A stretch of DNA of 40,561 bases from Methanobacteriota archaeon. Lineage in GTDB: Archaea > Thermoplasmatota > Thermoplasmata > RBG-16-68-12. Location: contig VBLU01000006.1 in the NCBI GenBank assembly GCA_005879065.1, forward strand, positions 1 to 40,561. The letters are read 5' to 3'. Both the position numbers and the translations under genes were made by a program. Within the stretch, counting starts at the first letter, position 1. The number at the start of each line of letters is the position of its first letter. The notes under the pieces were generated by a model. That model was given only the letters and a program-made list of their open reading frames with translations, was not told the origin of the DNA and searched no databases. Shown piece by piece: positions 26,403 to 35,256 of this stretch.

Positions 26403-26867
26403 TCAATGCGATACGATGCCCAGATTCGCGGGCGTGCTCCTCGCCCGTCCGGCCTTGTCCTCCGGCCGCTCGTAACCTGGGAAAACCTCATCGAGGAACT
26501 CCGCGTTCCGTTCCATTTGATAGGTGAGGAAGAACAGGGCGCCATACGACTCTCCGCGCGGACTCGCAGCAACCACATCGTCACGAGCGAGCTTCGTCAG
26601 GTGGTGCTGGACGGTCGTGTAATGGAGCTCCAGCGCGCTCGCGATTTGGTTCGCGTTCAAGGGCCCGCGGTCCTGAAGAAGTTTCAGGATCCGGCATCGG
26701 TTGTGGCCGCCTCGCGACCGCGCGAGCAGGTACACGAGCGTCCGTCGGAACGGCGTGTTGGATCGATCGCTCGTGCGCGACGTCGTCGATCGAACGTCCA
26801 CGTGTGCCGGAATCGGCCACGCGCTCGACGTGGGTGCGATGAGGACACGTTCCGTTGACCCCGACAT
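26403..26867 (-). CDS. Winged-helix transcriptional regulator
   Basis: A 154-residue protein with an ArsR-like wHTH: HNRCRILKLLQDRGPLNANQ, then ALELHYTTVQHHLTKLARDD (recognition helix) and a wing DVVAASPRGESYGALFF. A poorly conserved, Ser/Thr-rich N-terminus (about 50 residues) and an acidic C-terminus flank it. It probably regulates the adjoining glycosyltransferase operon. ATG 26867 is the preferred start, with GGATATCC about 26 nt upstream as TATA element. Confidence 0.8.
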   Translation of the reverse strand: MSGSTERVLIAPTSSAWPIPAHVDVRSTTSRTSDRSNTPFRRTLVYLLARSRGGHNRCRILKLLQDRGPLNANQIASALELHYTTVQHHLTKLARDDVVAASPRGESYGALFFLTYQMERNAEFLDEVFPGYERPEDKAGRARSTPANLGIVSH

Positions 26868-27041
26868 TAGACGCGGGCAAGCCGAACGAGGGGGATATCC
26901 ACCGCGTCTTGATGCGCGCAACTCCGCATGGGGAGTGTGCGCCGTGCGTCACACATAATGATTAAAGTTGCAAAAGACTATAACGTACCAGTGGTTGCCA
27001 ACGCATTGCCTTTATTCCGAAGAGGGCCCTGGTGAACCGAA

Positions 27042-27575
27042 TTGGCTAGTCGCACCGCGGTCACGAGGACCATCCGGTTGGATGGAGACACGGACCGGGC
27101 CCTTTCGACCTTGGCCGAGAAAGAGCGGGTCAGCGTCAATTTCCTCGTGAACCGGGCGCTTCGAAAATTCATCGAGTGGGACGTCTACGCGGAGAAGTTC
27201 GGATTCCTCTCCCTCCCCGCCTCCATGATCACGAAGATGATGAGCTATCTGACCGACGAAGAGGCGAGGGAGATGGGACGCTGGGCGGGCCAGAACCTGG
27301 TGAAGGACTTCCTCACCTTCTGGTTCAAAGAGGTGAGCGTCACGACCCTCGTGAAAGGGTATCCGGCCCTCGAGTCGAAATACGGAAAGTCGTTCGAATA
27401 CGAGGAGCATGTGGACGGCGGCCGGTGGACGATCATCCTGAAGCATGGCCGCGGAATCAAGTGGTCCTTCTACTATGAGGAACTCCTTCGGTCCGTGTTC
27501 GAGCAACTGCTCAAGAAGGAAGTCAAGACGGAACGGACGGAAGATCAGGTCGTTGCGCGATTCAGCGCCGTCTAG
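27042..27575 (+). CDS. RHH-domain protein with a large C-terminal domain
   Basis: A 177-residue protein. The N-terminus is a ribbon-helix-helix module: VTRTIRLDGDTDRALSTLAE then RVSVNFLVNRALRKFI. Residues about 50-170 form an additional domain (LPASMITKMMSYLTDEEARE, VDGGRWTIILKHGRGIKWSF) of unknown function, probably ligand binding or dimerisation. TTG 27042 is the start, with GGTGA 6 nt upstream. Archaeal RHH-plus-C-terminal-domain proteins of this size are typical transcription factors; the target is unknown. AT-rich promoter sequence (ATTAAAG, ACTATAACG) lies upstream. Confidence 0.75.
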   Translation: MASRTAVTRTIRLDGDTDRALSTLAEKERVSVNFLVNRALRKFIEWDVYAEKFGFLSLPASMITKMMSYLTDEEAREMGRWAGQNLVKDFLTFWFKEVSVTTLVKGYPALESKYGKSFEYEEHVDGGRWTIILKHGRGIKWSFYYEELLRSVFEQLLKKEVKTERTEDQVVARFSAV

Positions 27576-27596
27576 GCCGCTCCTGGGTGCGCATCG

Positions 27597-27920
27597 CTAC
27601 TGGATGATTTTCTTCTTCGGGGACTCCTCTTCGGAGTTCTCGTATCCCGCATCGTGAAGCGCCGTGCGCTCGATCGCCTCCGCGAGCCAGCCCATCGTCA
27701 TGCGCAGGCCGAGGCACACGCGGTCGATCTCGGCGTCCCCCGTGTCCGCTTTCTTCACTTTCGACAGAAGCATCGACTTTACCATGTGGGCGTTCTGGTC
27801 GCCGAAGGTCTTCTCGAAGGCCCTCCAGTAGGCCTGCTGGAACGCCGGATCGTCTCGGGCGCCTTTGACCTTGGCTAGATGGGGGACGGTACCACCTCCT
27901 GGGCCTTGGCGTCCGTCCAC
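27597..27920 (-). CDS. Helical hypothetical protein
   Basis: A 107-residue ORF with a conserved-looking helical core (AFQQAYWRAFEKTFGDQNAH, DRVCLGLRMTMGWLAEAIER) and an acidic/basic tail. The core has good third-position GC. The start is unclear: the GTG at 27920 has no Shine-Dalgarno, while a strong AAAGGAGGT (27971-27981) upstream leads into a different frame (TTG 27969/ATG 27960). A frameshift or an unconventional start is possible. Convergent with the RHH protein gene, 21-nt gap. Confidence 0.5.
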   Translation of the reverse strand: MDGRQGPGGGTVPHLAKVKGARDDPAFQQAYWRAFEKTFGDQNAHMVKSMLLSKVKKADTGDAEIDRVCLGLRMTMGWLAEAIERTALHDAGYENSEEESPKKKIIQ

Positions 27921-28229
27921 GTCGGAAATCGCATGCGGCCTCGCGGATGCCCAGCGCCATCGCAGGCAACCGACCTCCTTTCGACTTTCATTGGGCCAGC
28001 CTTTCGAATCGGCTTCTGCCAGATAGCATGGACTTGATAATGCGTGCGTTTAGTTATCACCACGAGTGCGGGACGTCCTCGGTGAACCGACCACCTTCCC
28101 GTGACGACCGAATTGTTCGTCCTTGGCAACCGGGAGACAACGAGGCCCCGAATCGCGCGTCGACCCAACTTTCGCCCACCTTGACAGACCGGCTCCTCAC
28201 TCCGCGCCACCGACGTTCCTCCGTGGACG
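27921..28229. other. Intergenic region with strong Shine-Dalgarno and candidate promoter
   Basis: No complete gene is seen. On the minus strand there is AAAGGAGGT (27971-27981) and an AT-rich promoter-like GATAACTAAAC (28048-28058). These would serve the downstream gene 27597-27920. Confidence 0.45.
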
Positions 28230-28979
28230 CTAGACGGGGTTCCCGCGGACATGCGGATGGACAATGCGGATTCCCCGAGGGCCGATGTCGATCGGGATGG
28301 GACCCATCTGGTGATTCGTGCCGCGCATCTTCGTGATCTCGATGTACCGGACCCGCGCCTCACCGGCCGGGACGATGCTGAACTTGATGACGCCATCCGC
28401 GACGAACTCCTCGACGCCGGTCCACGGGAAACCCCCCAGGGTCCCCGTCCCTTCCTCCGTGATCAACAGAGTCGTGCACCCGGAGGCTCCGCCGACGATC
28501 TTGCCGAGCAGCACGTGCGTGAAGGTCCGGAGGTCGCCGACCGTCTGGAACGCAGGAGACATCGCGGTGAAGGAGTCGATCACGAGCCGCTCGGTCTCGT
28601 TCTCGTCGATCTCCCGAGCGATCTGCTCCCATAGCGCCGGAAGGCCCTCCGAGGTCGGTGCGGGGAGCTCCAGGAAGGAGAACCGCTTCTGGGCCATCAA
28701 CGGCTCGAAGTCGAGTCCGAGCCGTCGCATGTTGTGCAAATAGGACTTCTCGCTCTCGAGCATGGAGACATACATGCCCGCCTGCTTGCCCTTCTTCGCG
28801 CCATGGTGCAGAAAGTGGGATCCGAAGATCGTCTTCCCGGTCCCGGGCCGCCCGGTGAGCGTGACCAAGCTACCCGAGAGGAACCCGCCTTCGAGCATCC
28901 CGTCGAGCTCTTGGAGGCCCGTCGCTGCGCGCTCGTCCGTGGCCGGCTCCGGCGTCTTTGACACCGCAACTTCGGTCAT
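28230..28979 (-). CDS. KaiC/RadA-like RecA-fold ATPase
   Basis: A 249-residue single-domain KaiC-like protein. Leader TGLQELDGMLEGGF, Walker A LTGRPGTGKT (43-50), Walker B RLVIDSFTAM, and the C-terminal ARVRYIEITKMRGTNHQMGP typical of archaeal KaiC homologues, which act in signalling rather than in a clock. The start overlaps the stop of the upstream partner (28976-30508) in a 4-nt overlap, so the two proteins are made together and probably form a complex. Confidence 0.88.
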   Translation of the reverse strand: MTEVAVSKTPEPATDERAATGLQELDGMLEGGFLSGSLVTLTGRPGTGKTIFGSHFLHHGAKKGKQAGMYVSMLESEKSYLHNMRRLGLDFEPLMAQKRFSFLELPAPTSEGLPALWEQIAREIDENETERLVIDSFTAMSPAFQTVGDLRTFTHVLLGKIVGGASGCTTLLITEEGTGTLGGFPWTGVEEFVADGVIKFSIVPAGEARVRYIEITKMRGTNHQMGPIPIDIGPRGIRIVHPHVRGNPV

Positions 28980-30508
28980 GCAATCAACCTCTTCTTAGCG
29001 TTTTGCATGGAACGGGCCACCGTCTCGAAGAAATCCGCCTGCGGCGCCCGCCGCCGGATGTGGACCGGGATCGAGAGGGGTGGTTCTCCCGGCGTTCCAC
29101 TCCGCTCCCGTGACAGCGTCACGTCCTGGAGCGGGATCAGCTTGAACTCCGGATACCCGTTCGCGAAGGAGAACTGGAGGCCATAGAATCCCGTGCGCGG
29201 CTTCACGCCATAGAAGACGAGCGTGCCCCAGCGCGTCGTGAGCACGAGGTGGATCTGGGAGATGTTCGCGACCTTCTCCGTGAGCTCCAGGTTCGGCCGG
29301 GCGAGGACGGACTGAATGTCCTTGTTCACGGCGACGCGGGCCGCCACCGTTGCGAGGAAGTCCATGACCCCTTGCCCGTAGAAGTTCTCGACGGTGTCCA
29401 GGGCCATCAGTTTCCAGACGATCTTTCCCTGATTCTTGAACTTCCCATAGACCTCGAGCCACATCTCAAAGTCCTTCGCCATGTCCAACGAGAACTTGAT
29501 CGCGACGGGGTCTTCGACGCGGTCCGTCGTGAAGACGCGCATGTTCGCGTCGTACATGTCTTCCGCCAGGAACTGCGTCGCGAAGAGCCGCGACCGCTTC
29601 GGATCGAAATCGCTGTACGGGAACATCATCACCGCGTTGCCCGTCGCGAGGAAATTCAGGAGGGCGGTCAGGGGCACGTAGACCTGGGCCTCGAACGGGA
29701 CGTCGCCCCGCATCTCCAGCAAGACCGTCGAACCGCGGGCGACGCCGCCGCCCAGGAGGGCATCGAGGTCTCGGCTCCCCGTGGACATGTGGGTCTCCGT
29801 GTTGTGGACCGGGCGGAACTCCGCCGTCTCCTCCGGGAGCTTGAAGTTGAACGGCTCCAGGTACTGGAACCGTCCTCCCGCGAGGGTGAACAGGTACTGG
29901 TCCTGGCGGATGGGGACGCCGCGGAGCTTTCGGATCTCCAACTCTCGCAGCCGCCGGTCGTCGATCACTTTCTGACGGAGGATCAGGATCGCGTCCGCGA
30001 GCTGGTCCAGGGTCGTGTTCGCCTCCGAGTGTTCGCTCACCAGGATGAGACGCGCCCCCGTTTCCTCGAGGACGGCCATCAGAGACTGCTCGACCTTCAT
30101 CCGCGCTTCCGCGGGGATGTAGTCCGAAATTCCCTCCCAGGAGTCGAGGACGACGAGCGGATTCTCCATGCTCGACAACAGGTCGTGGAGCCCGGAGATC
30201 ACCTTGTGCCCGACGACGAACTGGGTCGGATCGAACTCGAGGGTCGAGAAAAACTGCACGTTCGGTTCCGCGGCCAATTTCGGGAAGAGGGCATGCTGAA
30301 ATGAAAGCTTCTCTGGATACGTCCGTGTCGAAATATGGACAGAATCGCCTTCGGAGTGCAGGAGCGCCATGAGCTCCAAGGCGAGGTTGGTCTTGCCGGT
30401 GCCCGCGTCTCCCTTGACGAGGAGGATGTACCCCTTGCGGCGGAGGACCGCTTCCAATTCCGGCGGTACCGATCGCAACTGAGTCGTCGACTCGTTATTC
30501 TCAATCAT
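28976..30508 (-). CDS. GvpD/KaiC-like P-loop ATPase with a degenerate second RecA domain
   Basis: A 510-residue protein with two RecA-like halves. The first has Walker A VKGDAGTGKT (about 31-40), Walker B PLVVLDSWEG and a hydrophobic sensor strand ARLILVSEHSE. The second starts with TGSRDLDALLGGGVARGS, as in KaiC domains, but has MRGDVPFEAQ where Walker A should be, so it likely cannot bind ATP. Related proteins in archaea are annotated GvpD (gas vesicle regulator) but no gas vesicle genes are present. GGGAGGT lies upstream of the ATG at 30508, and a TATA-like CTTTTAAG is near 30555. Confidence 0.82.
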   Translation of the reverse strand: MIENNESTTQLRSVPPELEAVLRRKGYILLVKGDAGTGKTNLALELMALLHSEGDSVHISTRTYPEKLSFQHALFPKLAAEPNVQFFSTLEFDPTQFVVGHKVISGLHDLLSSMENPLVVLDSWEGISDYIPAEARMKVEQSLMAVLEETGARLILVSEHSEANTTLDQLADAILILRQKVIDDRRLRELEIRKLRGVPIRQDQYLFTLAGGRFQYLEPFNFKLPEETAEFRPVHNTETHMSTGSRDLDALLGGGVARGSTVLLEMRGDVPFEAQVYVPLTALLNFLATGNAVMMFPYSDFDPKRSRLFATQFLAEDMYDANMRVFTTDRVEDPVAIKFSLDMAKDFEMWLEVYGKFKNQGKIVWKLMALDTVENFYGQGVMDFLATVAARVAVNKDIQSVLARPNLELTEKVANISQIHLVLTTRWGTLVFYGVKPRTGFYGLQFSFANGYPEFKLIPLQDVTLSRERSGTPGEPPLSIPVHIRRRAPQADFFETVARSMQNAKKRLIA

Positions 30509-30667
30509 CTACCGCGTCGACCTCCCGCAGCGCCTGAATACATGAACGAGGACCACTTAAAAGCTTGTAGTAACCTTGTGGTCACCCCCCTCGTGCAAGC
30601 CGCGTTGTCCGCGGCCGGAACACGCACGATCGGATGAATGCACTGAAATCGACCTGATTCATTGGAA

Positions 30668-30676
30668 CTTATAAAC
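30668..30676 (+). promoter_or_regulatory. TATA box of the 30704 gene
   Basis: CTTATAAAC centred about 31 nt before the ATG at 30704, with no Shine-Dalgarno: a clear leaderless-type promoter. Confidence 0.65.
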
Positions 30677-30703
30677 CGGGGATAGATTCTGAATAGGCAC
30701 ACA

Positions 30704-31360
30704 ATGGACATACCGTGGCGGAGTACCGTTCTGTTCATCGTCGCGGTCGCCGGAATCCTCTTCGCCGTCGCGACCCGGAGCCTGGTCGTCCTCCAGGGCC
30801 TCACGATGATTGCCTTCGCCATCCTCGGGGTGCTCGCGGTCGTCCTGGTCCGACGCGGCGCCCGTTCGATCCCCTCGGATCCGAGGCTTGCGCGCGTGGC
30901 CGACCGCCTTCGGGAGCTGCGTCGTCTCGCCGCCTCGGCCCGGCAGGATTCCCTGGAGCACCTGGACGGGGGCCGGCAAACGATCAACGTGTATCCGTGG
31001 CCGGAAGAGGAGGACGTGGTGCGCGTGGAAGACCACGCCATGGCCCGCCGGCTCGCGCAGCGGCTCGCGCCTCCGGCCCCAGACACCGCGGTTGATGGCC
31101 GCCATTCGGCCCACCACGAAACCTTCGCGGAACTGCTTCGCGAAGGGGAGGACCTTCGCGCCCTCGGTCGGCTCCTGAAGCTCGACCTGAACGCGTACGG
31201 GAGTCAACTCGCGAAAGGCCTCGCGGCCGCCCGCGCGGGGCGGTTCGAGCAATGCGGTCTGTACCTGCAGGTGGCGAACGAACGGCTTCGATTCCAGGTG
31301 CACGCGGCCCTCGCCGAGGAATTGCTCAGCCTTCGAACGCCTTCCTATGAACAACGTTGA
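30704..31360 (+). CDS. Two-helix membrane protein with cytosolic helical domain
   Basis: A 218-residue protein: two transmembrane helices at about residues 7-25 and 29-50, then a basic stop-transfer segment (RRGARS) and a mainly helical soluble domain of about 160 residues. No catalytic motif. It is divergent from the KaiC/GvpD-like pair with about 195 nt between starts. Function unknown. Confidence 0.7.
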   Translation: MDIPWRSTVLFIVAVAGILFAVATRSLVVLQGLTMIAFAILGVLAVVLVRRGARSIPSDPRLARVADRLRELRRLAASARQDSLEHLDGGRQTINVYPWPEEEDVVRVEDHAMARRLAQRLAPPAPDTAVDGRHSAHHETFAELLREGEDLRALGRLLKLDLNAYGSQLAKGLAAARAGRFEQCGLYLQVANERLRFQVHAALAEELLSLRTPSYEQR

Positions 31361-31789
31361 GCGGCCCCCTTTGTAGCGGTCGAAATGCCGACGTTTTCGA
31401 CGAACATCCACACGGTGCGGAACGGCCTGAAACGCAATTCCATGTGGGCTGGATTTCGGACGGTTCTCGGGAAAGAGTGATTCCGCGCGGCCGCATTCGA
31501 CGCGGACGGCCTTCGCCGCCAGGGGTGACTTGCCAAAGGGGCAGCTATTGACAGGACCTTCGGAATCGAAGGTGTGAGTGGGGCTGTTATGGGTGCGACT
31601 TAGGTCCTCGTGCCGAGAGCTCACGCAGTGAACGGCCGGCGCGTTCGGACACGTCCACCCAGCCTCCTCTTTTTCTCGACAAGGCTTCATTCAACGGCAC
31701 CGATCTCGTCGTCCGACGAAGTGCCAAGTCAGGGCGAATGCGCCGATTCACGGTGTTTGAACGGTTCACGGAGGAATAGCGTCCCGCGG
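31361..31789. other. Intergenic region with one perfect hairpin
   Basis: No credible gene on either strand. A 7-bp inverted repeat ACCTTCG-GAAT-CGAAGGT (31556-31573) is present; it could be an operator or a terminator. A direct repeat TTCACGG occurs twice around 31754-31778. Confidence 0.5.
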
Positions 31790-32272
31790 TCAGGGCGACG
31801 GTTCCGGCTGTGGAGTGAACGCGCCGCTGAGCCGCAGGTAGAGGAACACCGGCTCCCCCAACTTCGCCACGGTCTGCCCGTGGTCCGTGAGCGAATAAGC
31901 GACCCGCGGCGGCCGCGTGGGCTTCACGTCCCTCCGGATCAGGCCGGTTTCCTGCATCCGGGTGAGCTTGCTCGAGAGGACGCGCGAACTGATCCGGCCG
32001 AGCCCTCGACGGATCTCCTGGAACCCGGCGGACTGGCGCATGTACAGGAGGGTGAGGATGTCCAGGGACCACTTGCCGAAAACGGTGCGAGAGATCTCTG
32101 CGTTCGCGGCCGAGGGGTCGAACACGGCGGCGGAGCCGCCGTTCCAGCCGACGTCGCGGACGATCTCTCGGGAGAATCGGGAGCAGGTATCGACGAGATC
32201 GGAGAAGCGGCGCTCGAGTCTCTCTGCCTGCGAGTCGACGCGTGCCTCGGTCTGTTCGGGTCGTGCGAGCAT
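31790..32272 (-). CDS. HxlR-family winged-helix transcriptional regulator
   Basis: A 160-residue protein. The C-terminal half matches HxlR: FGKWSLDILTLLYMRQSAGF, then RISSRVLSSKLTRMQETGLI (recognition helix) and a wing RPPRVAYSLTDHGQTV. HxlR proteins are dimeric regulators of redox or aldehyde-stress genes. The N-terminus (about 60 residues) is an extra charged extension. It is divergent from the surface-protein gene at 32416 and may control it. Confidence 0.82.
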   Translation of the reverse strand: MLARPEQTEARVDSQAERLERRFSDLVDTCSRFSREIVRDVGWNGGSAAVFDPSAANAEISRTVFGKWSLDILTLLYMRQSAGFQEIRRGLGRISSRVLSSKLTRMQETGLIRRDVKPTRPPRVAYSLTDHGQTVAKLGEPVFLYLRLSGAFTPQPEPSP

Positions 32273-32415
32273 CTACCGGACCAACATCCCTCACTGCGGG
32301 AATTGGATACTAAGCCGTATGTGATGACTTGTGTTCATCTTGATTATCGACGCCGCTCTTTGTTACCGAAAGGATACGGGGCCTACAAATCAGCGTTGGA
32401 CAAACCCCCGGAGGA

Positions 32416-34221
32416 ATGGCACGACCGCCCCCGGGCCGTCCTATGACGCGCGGAACGACCTGCCCGCAGCGTCCTTTTGCGGCCACCCTGGGACTCGTCC
32501 TGGGCCTCACTCTCGCAGCCCTCCTGCCGCTCGTCCTCGCGCAGCCGGCCAAGGCCGCCAACGTTTCAATCAACCTCTTCGCCAACGCTTTCGGCTGGAA
32601 CATCACGTCCGGGGAGGAGACCAACCCCGGGCCAACTTTCGTTGTGTACCACAATGACCAGATTACCGTCACGCTCACGAGCGACGACGGGCTTCCGCAT
32701 GGGTTATGGATTGACTACAGCGGCGATGGAATACAGAATAGCGAAGATTACCTCTCCCCGAAGACGTCGGTTACCCAGAACCCCATCACGTTCTCCTTCC
32801 TCGCGGACCACGTCGGCCAGTACACGTACGCCGATCAGGTCATCCCGCTGAACACCGGCCAGTGGTCGACCCACGATAACGGCGCCCCTTCGGCGACCAT
32901 CCGTGCACCGGTGCTCGGGGCATCGTGGACCGGCGGCAAGGCCCATGACATCTCCTTCAACCTCACCGACCCCGACGGAGATCCGATGACGTACAACCTC
33001 ACGTACAGCTACGGCGGGCGAGCGAGCCAATCGATCCGTAGTTCCACCCCGGCAAGCGGGAATCCAAATGTCGTCTCCTGGACCCCCACGGGATTCAGTG
33101 CGACGGACACGGTCCTGCACCTGGATGTGCTCGATTCACGGGGCGCACCGGCCCATGTGGACTCCGCCCCGTTTGAGGTGGACTCCACGCCTCCAACCAT
33201 CGCGTCGTCCTCGCCCCTCTCCGACGCGGTGAGCGTGGACCGGAACACGCTGATCCAGGTCAATTGGTCCGAGGCGATGAACGAGTCTACGACCGGTGCC
33301 GCGAACGCGTTCGGAGTGCGCGGCTCCGGAGGACCCTGGCTCACGGGGACCGTCGCATGGTCGCCCGATGCGACGCAATTCACCTTCCGACCATCGGGTA
33401 CCTTGGCCGATGGGACGGTCTACGAGGTCCACGTGAACAGCACGGCCACGGACCATTCCGATCCGGGCAATCCCTACGCCGGTTCCATGTGGAGGTTCTC
33501 GACGGGATCGACGGCGGACCGGACTCCGCCTTCCATCCTCGCGATGGCAGCCGATCCGTCGGTCCAGGTCGTGGACGGGTTCGTGAACCTGACCACGGAC
33601 GTGCAGGACAACGTGGGTATCCTCACCGTGACCGCGTCCGTCCGCGGACCCGGGTTCGACCAGAATCTCACGATGGTGCACGCATCCGGGACGCGGTGGT
33701 ACGTGAATCGCACTTACAGCGCGGTAGGCCACTACGCCTTCACGGTCTGGGCCACGGACCGCTCCGGGAACGTACGCTCGCAGACCGCGGGCTTCGACAT
33801 GTCACCGCCGGGATCGGGGAGCGTCCCCGCCCCGTTGTACGTGAACGTGTCGATGACGGACGGGGTCGTCGACGTGACGTGGAGCCCGGTCTCGTCCCCG
33901 ACGTTGGCCGGCTATTACGTCTATCGAGGGAACGGCACCGCGGGTCAGTACACGCGACTCACGATCACGCCGATCCCGAAGGCGGCACCGACCGTGTACC
34001 GCGACTCGAGCGTCCAGCCGGGGCATACCTATTTCTACACCGTGACATCTGTGAACACGACGGGCGCGGAATCCGGGTACGCGCAGGCGATCTCGGTGAC
34101 GATCCCGCCGTACACGACCCCTCCCCTCTTCGACCCGGTTCCATGGGCCGTCGCCGGGGTGACGTTGGGCGTGATCTTGGGGGCACTCTATGGCATGGTA
34201 TGGCGACGCCGACCCGCGTGA
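32416..34221 (+). CDS. Membrane-anchored surface protein with cupredoxin-like, Ig-like and FN3-like domains
   Basis: A 601-residue exported protein. Signal peptide about 20-48 (LGLVLGLTLAALLPLVLAQ). Residues about 50-150 look like a cupredoxin: one candidate copper His (H95 in DGLPHGLWID), a calcium-type loop D100-YSGDGIQNSED and the final GQYTYADQV (134-142), where the usual Cys...His ligands are missing, so copper binding is probably lost. Then come SbsA/Big_5-type Ig-like (STPPTIASSSPLSDAVSVDR) and fibronectin-III-like domains, and a C-terminal transmembrane helix with RRR. ATG 32416 follows GGAGGA immediately; ATG 32443 is an alternative. Transcribed away from the HxlR gene. Confidence 0.8.
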   Translation: MARPPPGRPMTRGTTCPQRPFAATLGLVLGLTLAALLPLVLAQPAKAANVSINLFANAFGWNITSGEETNPGPTFVVYHNDQITVTLTSDDGLPHGLWIDYSGDGIQNSEDYLSPKTSVTQNPITFSFLADHVGQYTYADQVIPLNTGQWSTHDNGAPSATIRAPVLGASWTGGKAHDISFNLTDPDGDPMTYNLTYSYGGRASQSIRSSTPASGNPNVVSWTPTGFSATDTVLHLDVLDSRGAPAHVDSAPFEVDSTPPTIASSSPLSDAVSVDRNTLIQVNWSEAMNESTTGAANAFGVRGSGGPWLTGTVAWSPDATQFTFRPSGTLADGTVYEVHVNSTATDHSDPGNPYAGSMWRFSTGSTADRTPPSILAMAADPSVQVVDGFVNLTTDVQDNVGILTVTASVRGPGFDQNLTMVHASGTRWYVNRTYSAVGHYAFTVWATDRSGNVRSQTAGFDMSPPGSGSVPAPLYVNVSMTDGVVDVTWSPVSSPTLAGYYVYRGNGTAGQYTRLTITPIPKAAPTVYRDSSVQPGHTYFYTVTSVNTTGAESGYAQAISVTIPPYTTPPLFDPVPWAVAGVTLGVILGALYGMVWRRRPA

Positions 34222-35071
34222 CGAGCGTGCCTCGTTCGAGGCGACGGGAAGCAGCCGCCTGTGGCCTTTCGTCCTGACCGTCTTCTTCGGCATCCTCTTC
34301 GCGGGCATCGCAGACCTGGCTTGGCTGACGGCGACCGGAACGAACGCGCCCTGGTTCACCTCGGCGGTCTCTGCCCAAGTGTACACGGCGACGCTGTCGA
34401 CAGCCACGATTGCGACCCTGATCCTGGCCTCCCTCGCGGCGAGCAAACTCACCCTCCTCGAGTCAAGGGCCCGGGCGACCTTGGCCCGAAAGATCGACGA
34501 AGGCGCGGGCGGTCCGCGGATCCCGGTCGAGGCCCCCCGCTCGGTCGTCCTCGCCCCGAGCGAAAACCCGCGGGCGGAGGGGCTCGATCAGATCCTCTCG
34601 GAGCTCGAACGGTTCGCGGAGGGTCCCATGGTCGCGGTCCGGGACCGGCAGACCGGAAGTCCCATTCCGAGGCCCCTCCCCCAGTCAGACCAGCGGTTGG
34701 TGGTAGCCGGGCAGGCACGGGTGTTGCCGCGGGTGACCCGGGCCGCACTCCGGCGGGCGCGCGGACTCGTCTGGCAGACTGTCGCCGGACCCTTGGCCGT
34801 GCTCCTCATCTTCATCTCCGCCGCGGGTGCGATGTTGCCCGGCTCCGGCTCATTCGCCCAGACCCACTTCCAGCTCAATACGGGTCTCATCCTCTTCCTC
34901 GGGTACGGCTGGCCCTTCCTCGTCGCGTGGTCCATCGCGGCCATCGCGCTCCTGCACGTCCTGGTCCGTGCGGATTCGGTCGAGAATCTGGCTCCGGACC
35001 CGATGTCCCCCGGCGATGTGGCGAGCGACCGATCCACGCGGAGAGGGAACGCGCTGTACGACCGGCGATAA
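34190..35071 (+). CDS. Four-helix membrane protein paired with the surface protein
   Basis: A 293-residue protein with two N-terminal membrane helices (about 24-44 and 60-85), a soluble middle of about 110 residues (rich in charged residues and prolines) and two C-terminal helices (about 198-215, 232-258). The start at ATG 34190 overlaps the 3' end of the surface-protein gene by 32 nt, indicating an operon. No family recognised. Confidence 0.65.
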   Translation: MAWYGDADPRDERASFEATGSSRLWPFVLTVFFGILFAGIADLAWLTATGTNAPWFTSAVSAQVYTATLSTATIATLILASLAASKLTLLESRARATLARKIDEGAGGPRIPVEAPRSVVLAPSENPRAEGLDQILSELERFAEGPMVAVRDRQTGSPIPRPLPQSDQRLVVAGQARVLPRVTRAALRRARGLVWQTVAGPLAVLLIFISAAGAMLPGSGSFAQTHFQLNTGLILFLGYGWPFLVAWSIAAIALLHVLVRADSVENLAPDPMSPGDVASDRSTRRGNALYDRR

Positions 35072-35256
35072 TCCGGCCTGACCCCGGCATGCACGGGCGA
35101 GGCCGGGAACAAGCGTGAAGCGAAACACACCGGAGTGCTTCCCCCTGGCGGTTTCATCGTCCAGACTATTCCCGGGCCTTGAAGGGCCCCGCCGACAATT
35201 GTGTGCGAGAGCCTTCATCTGGGGCGCTCTCGACGTGGGATAGGAGAGGGGAACGA

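Noticed and set aside
28976-30508. Gas vesicle operon
   Set aside because: The GvpD-like ATPase is the only link; no GvpA/F/L-like proteins are present, so gas vesicle function is not supported.
31345-31536. 63-residue minus-strand ORF between the membrane protein and HxlR genes
   Set aside because: No motif, no Shine-Dalgarno and it overlaps the real gene end; likely chance.
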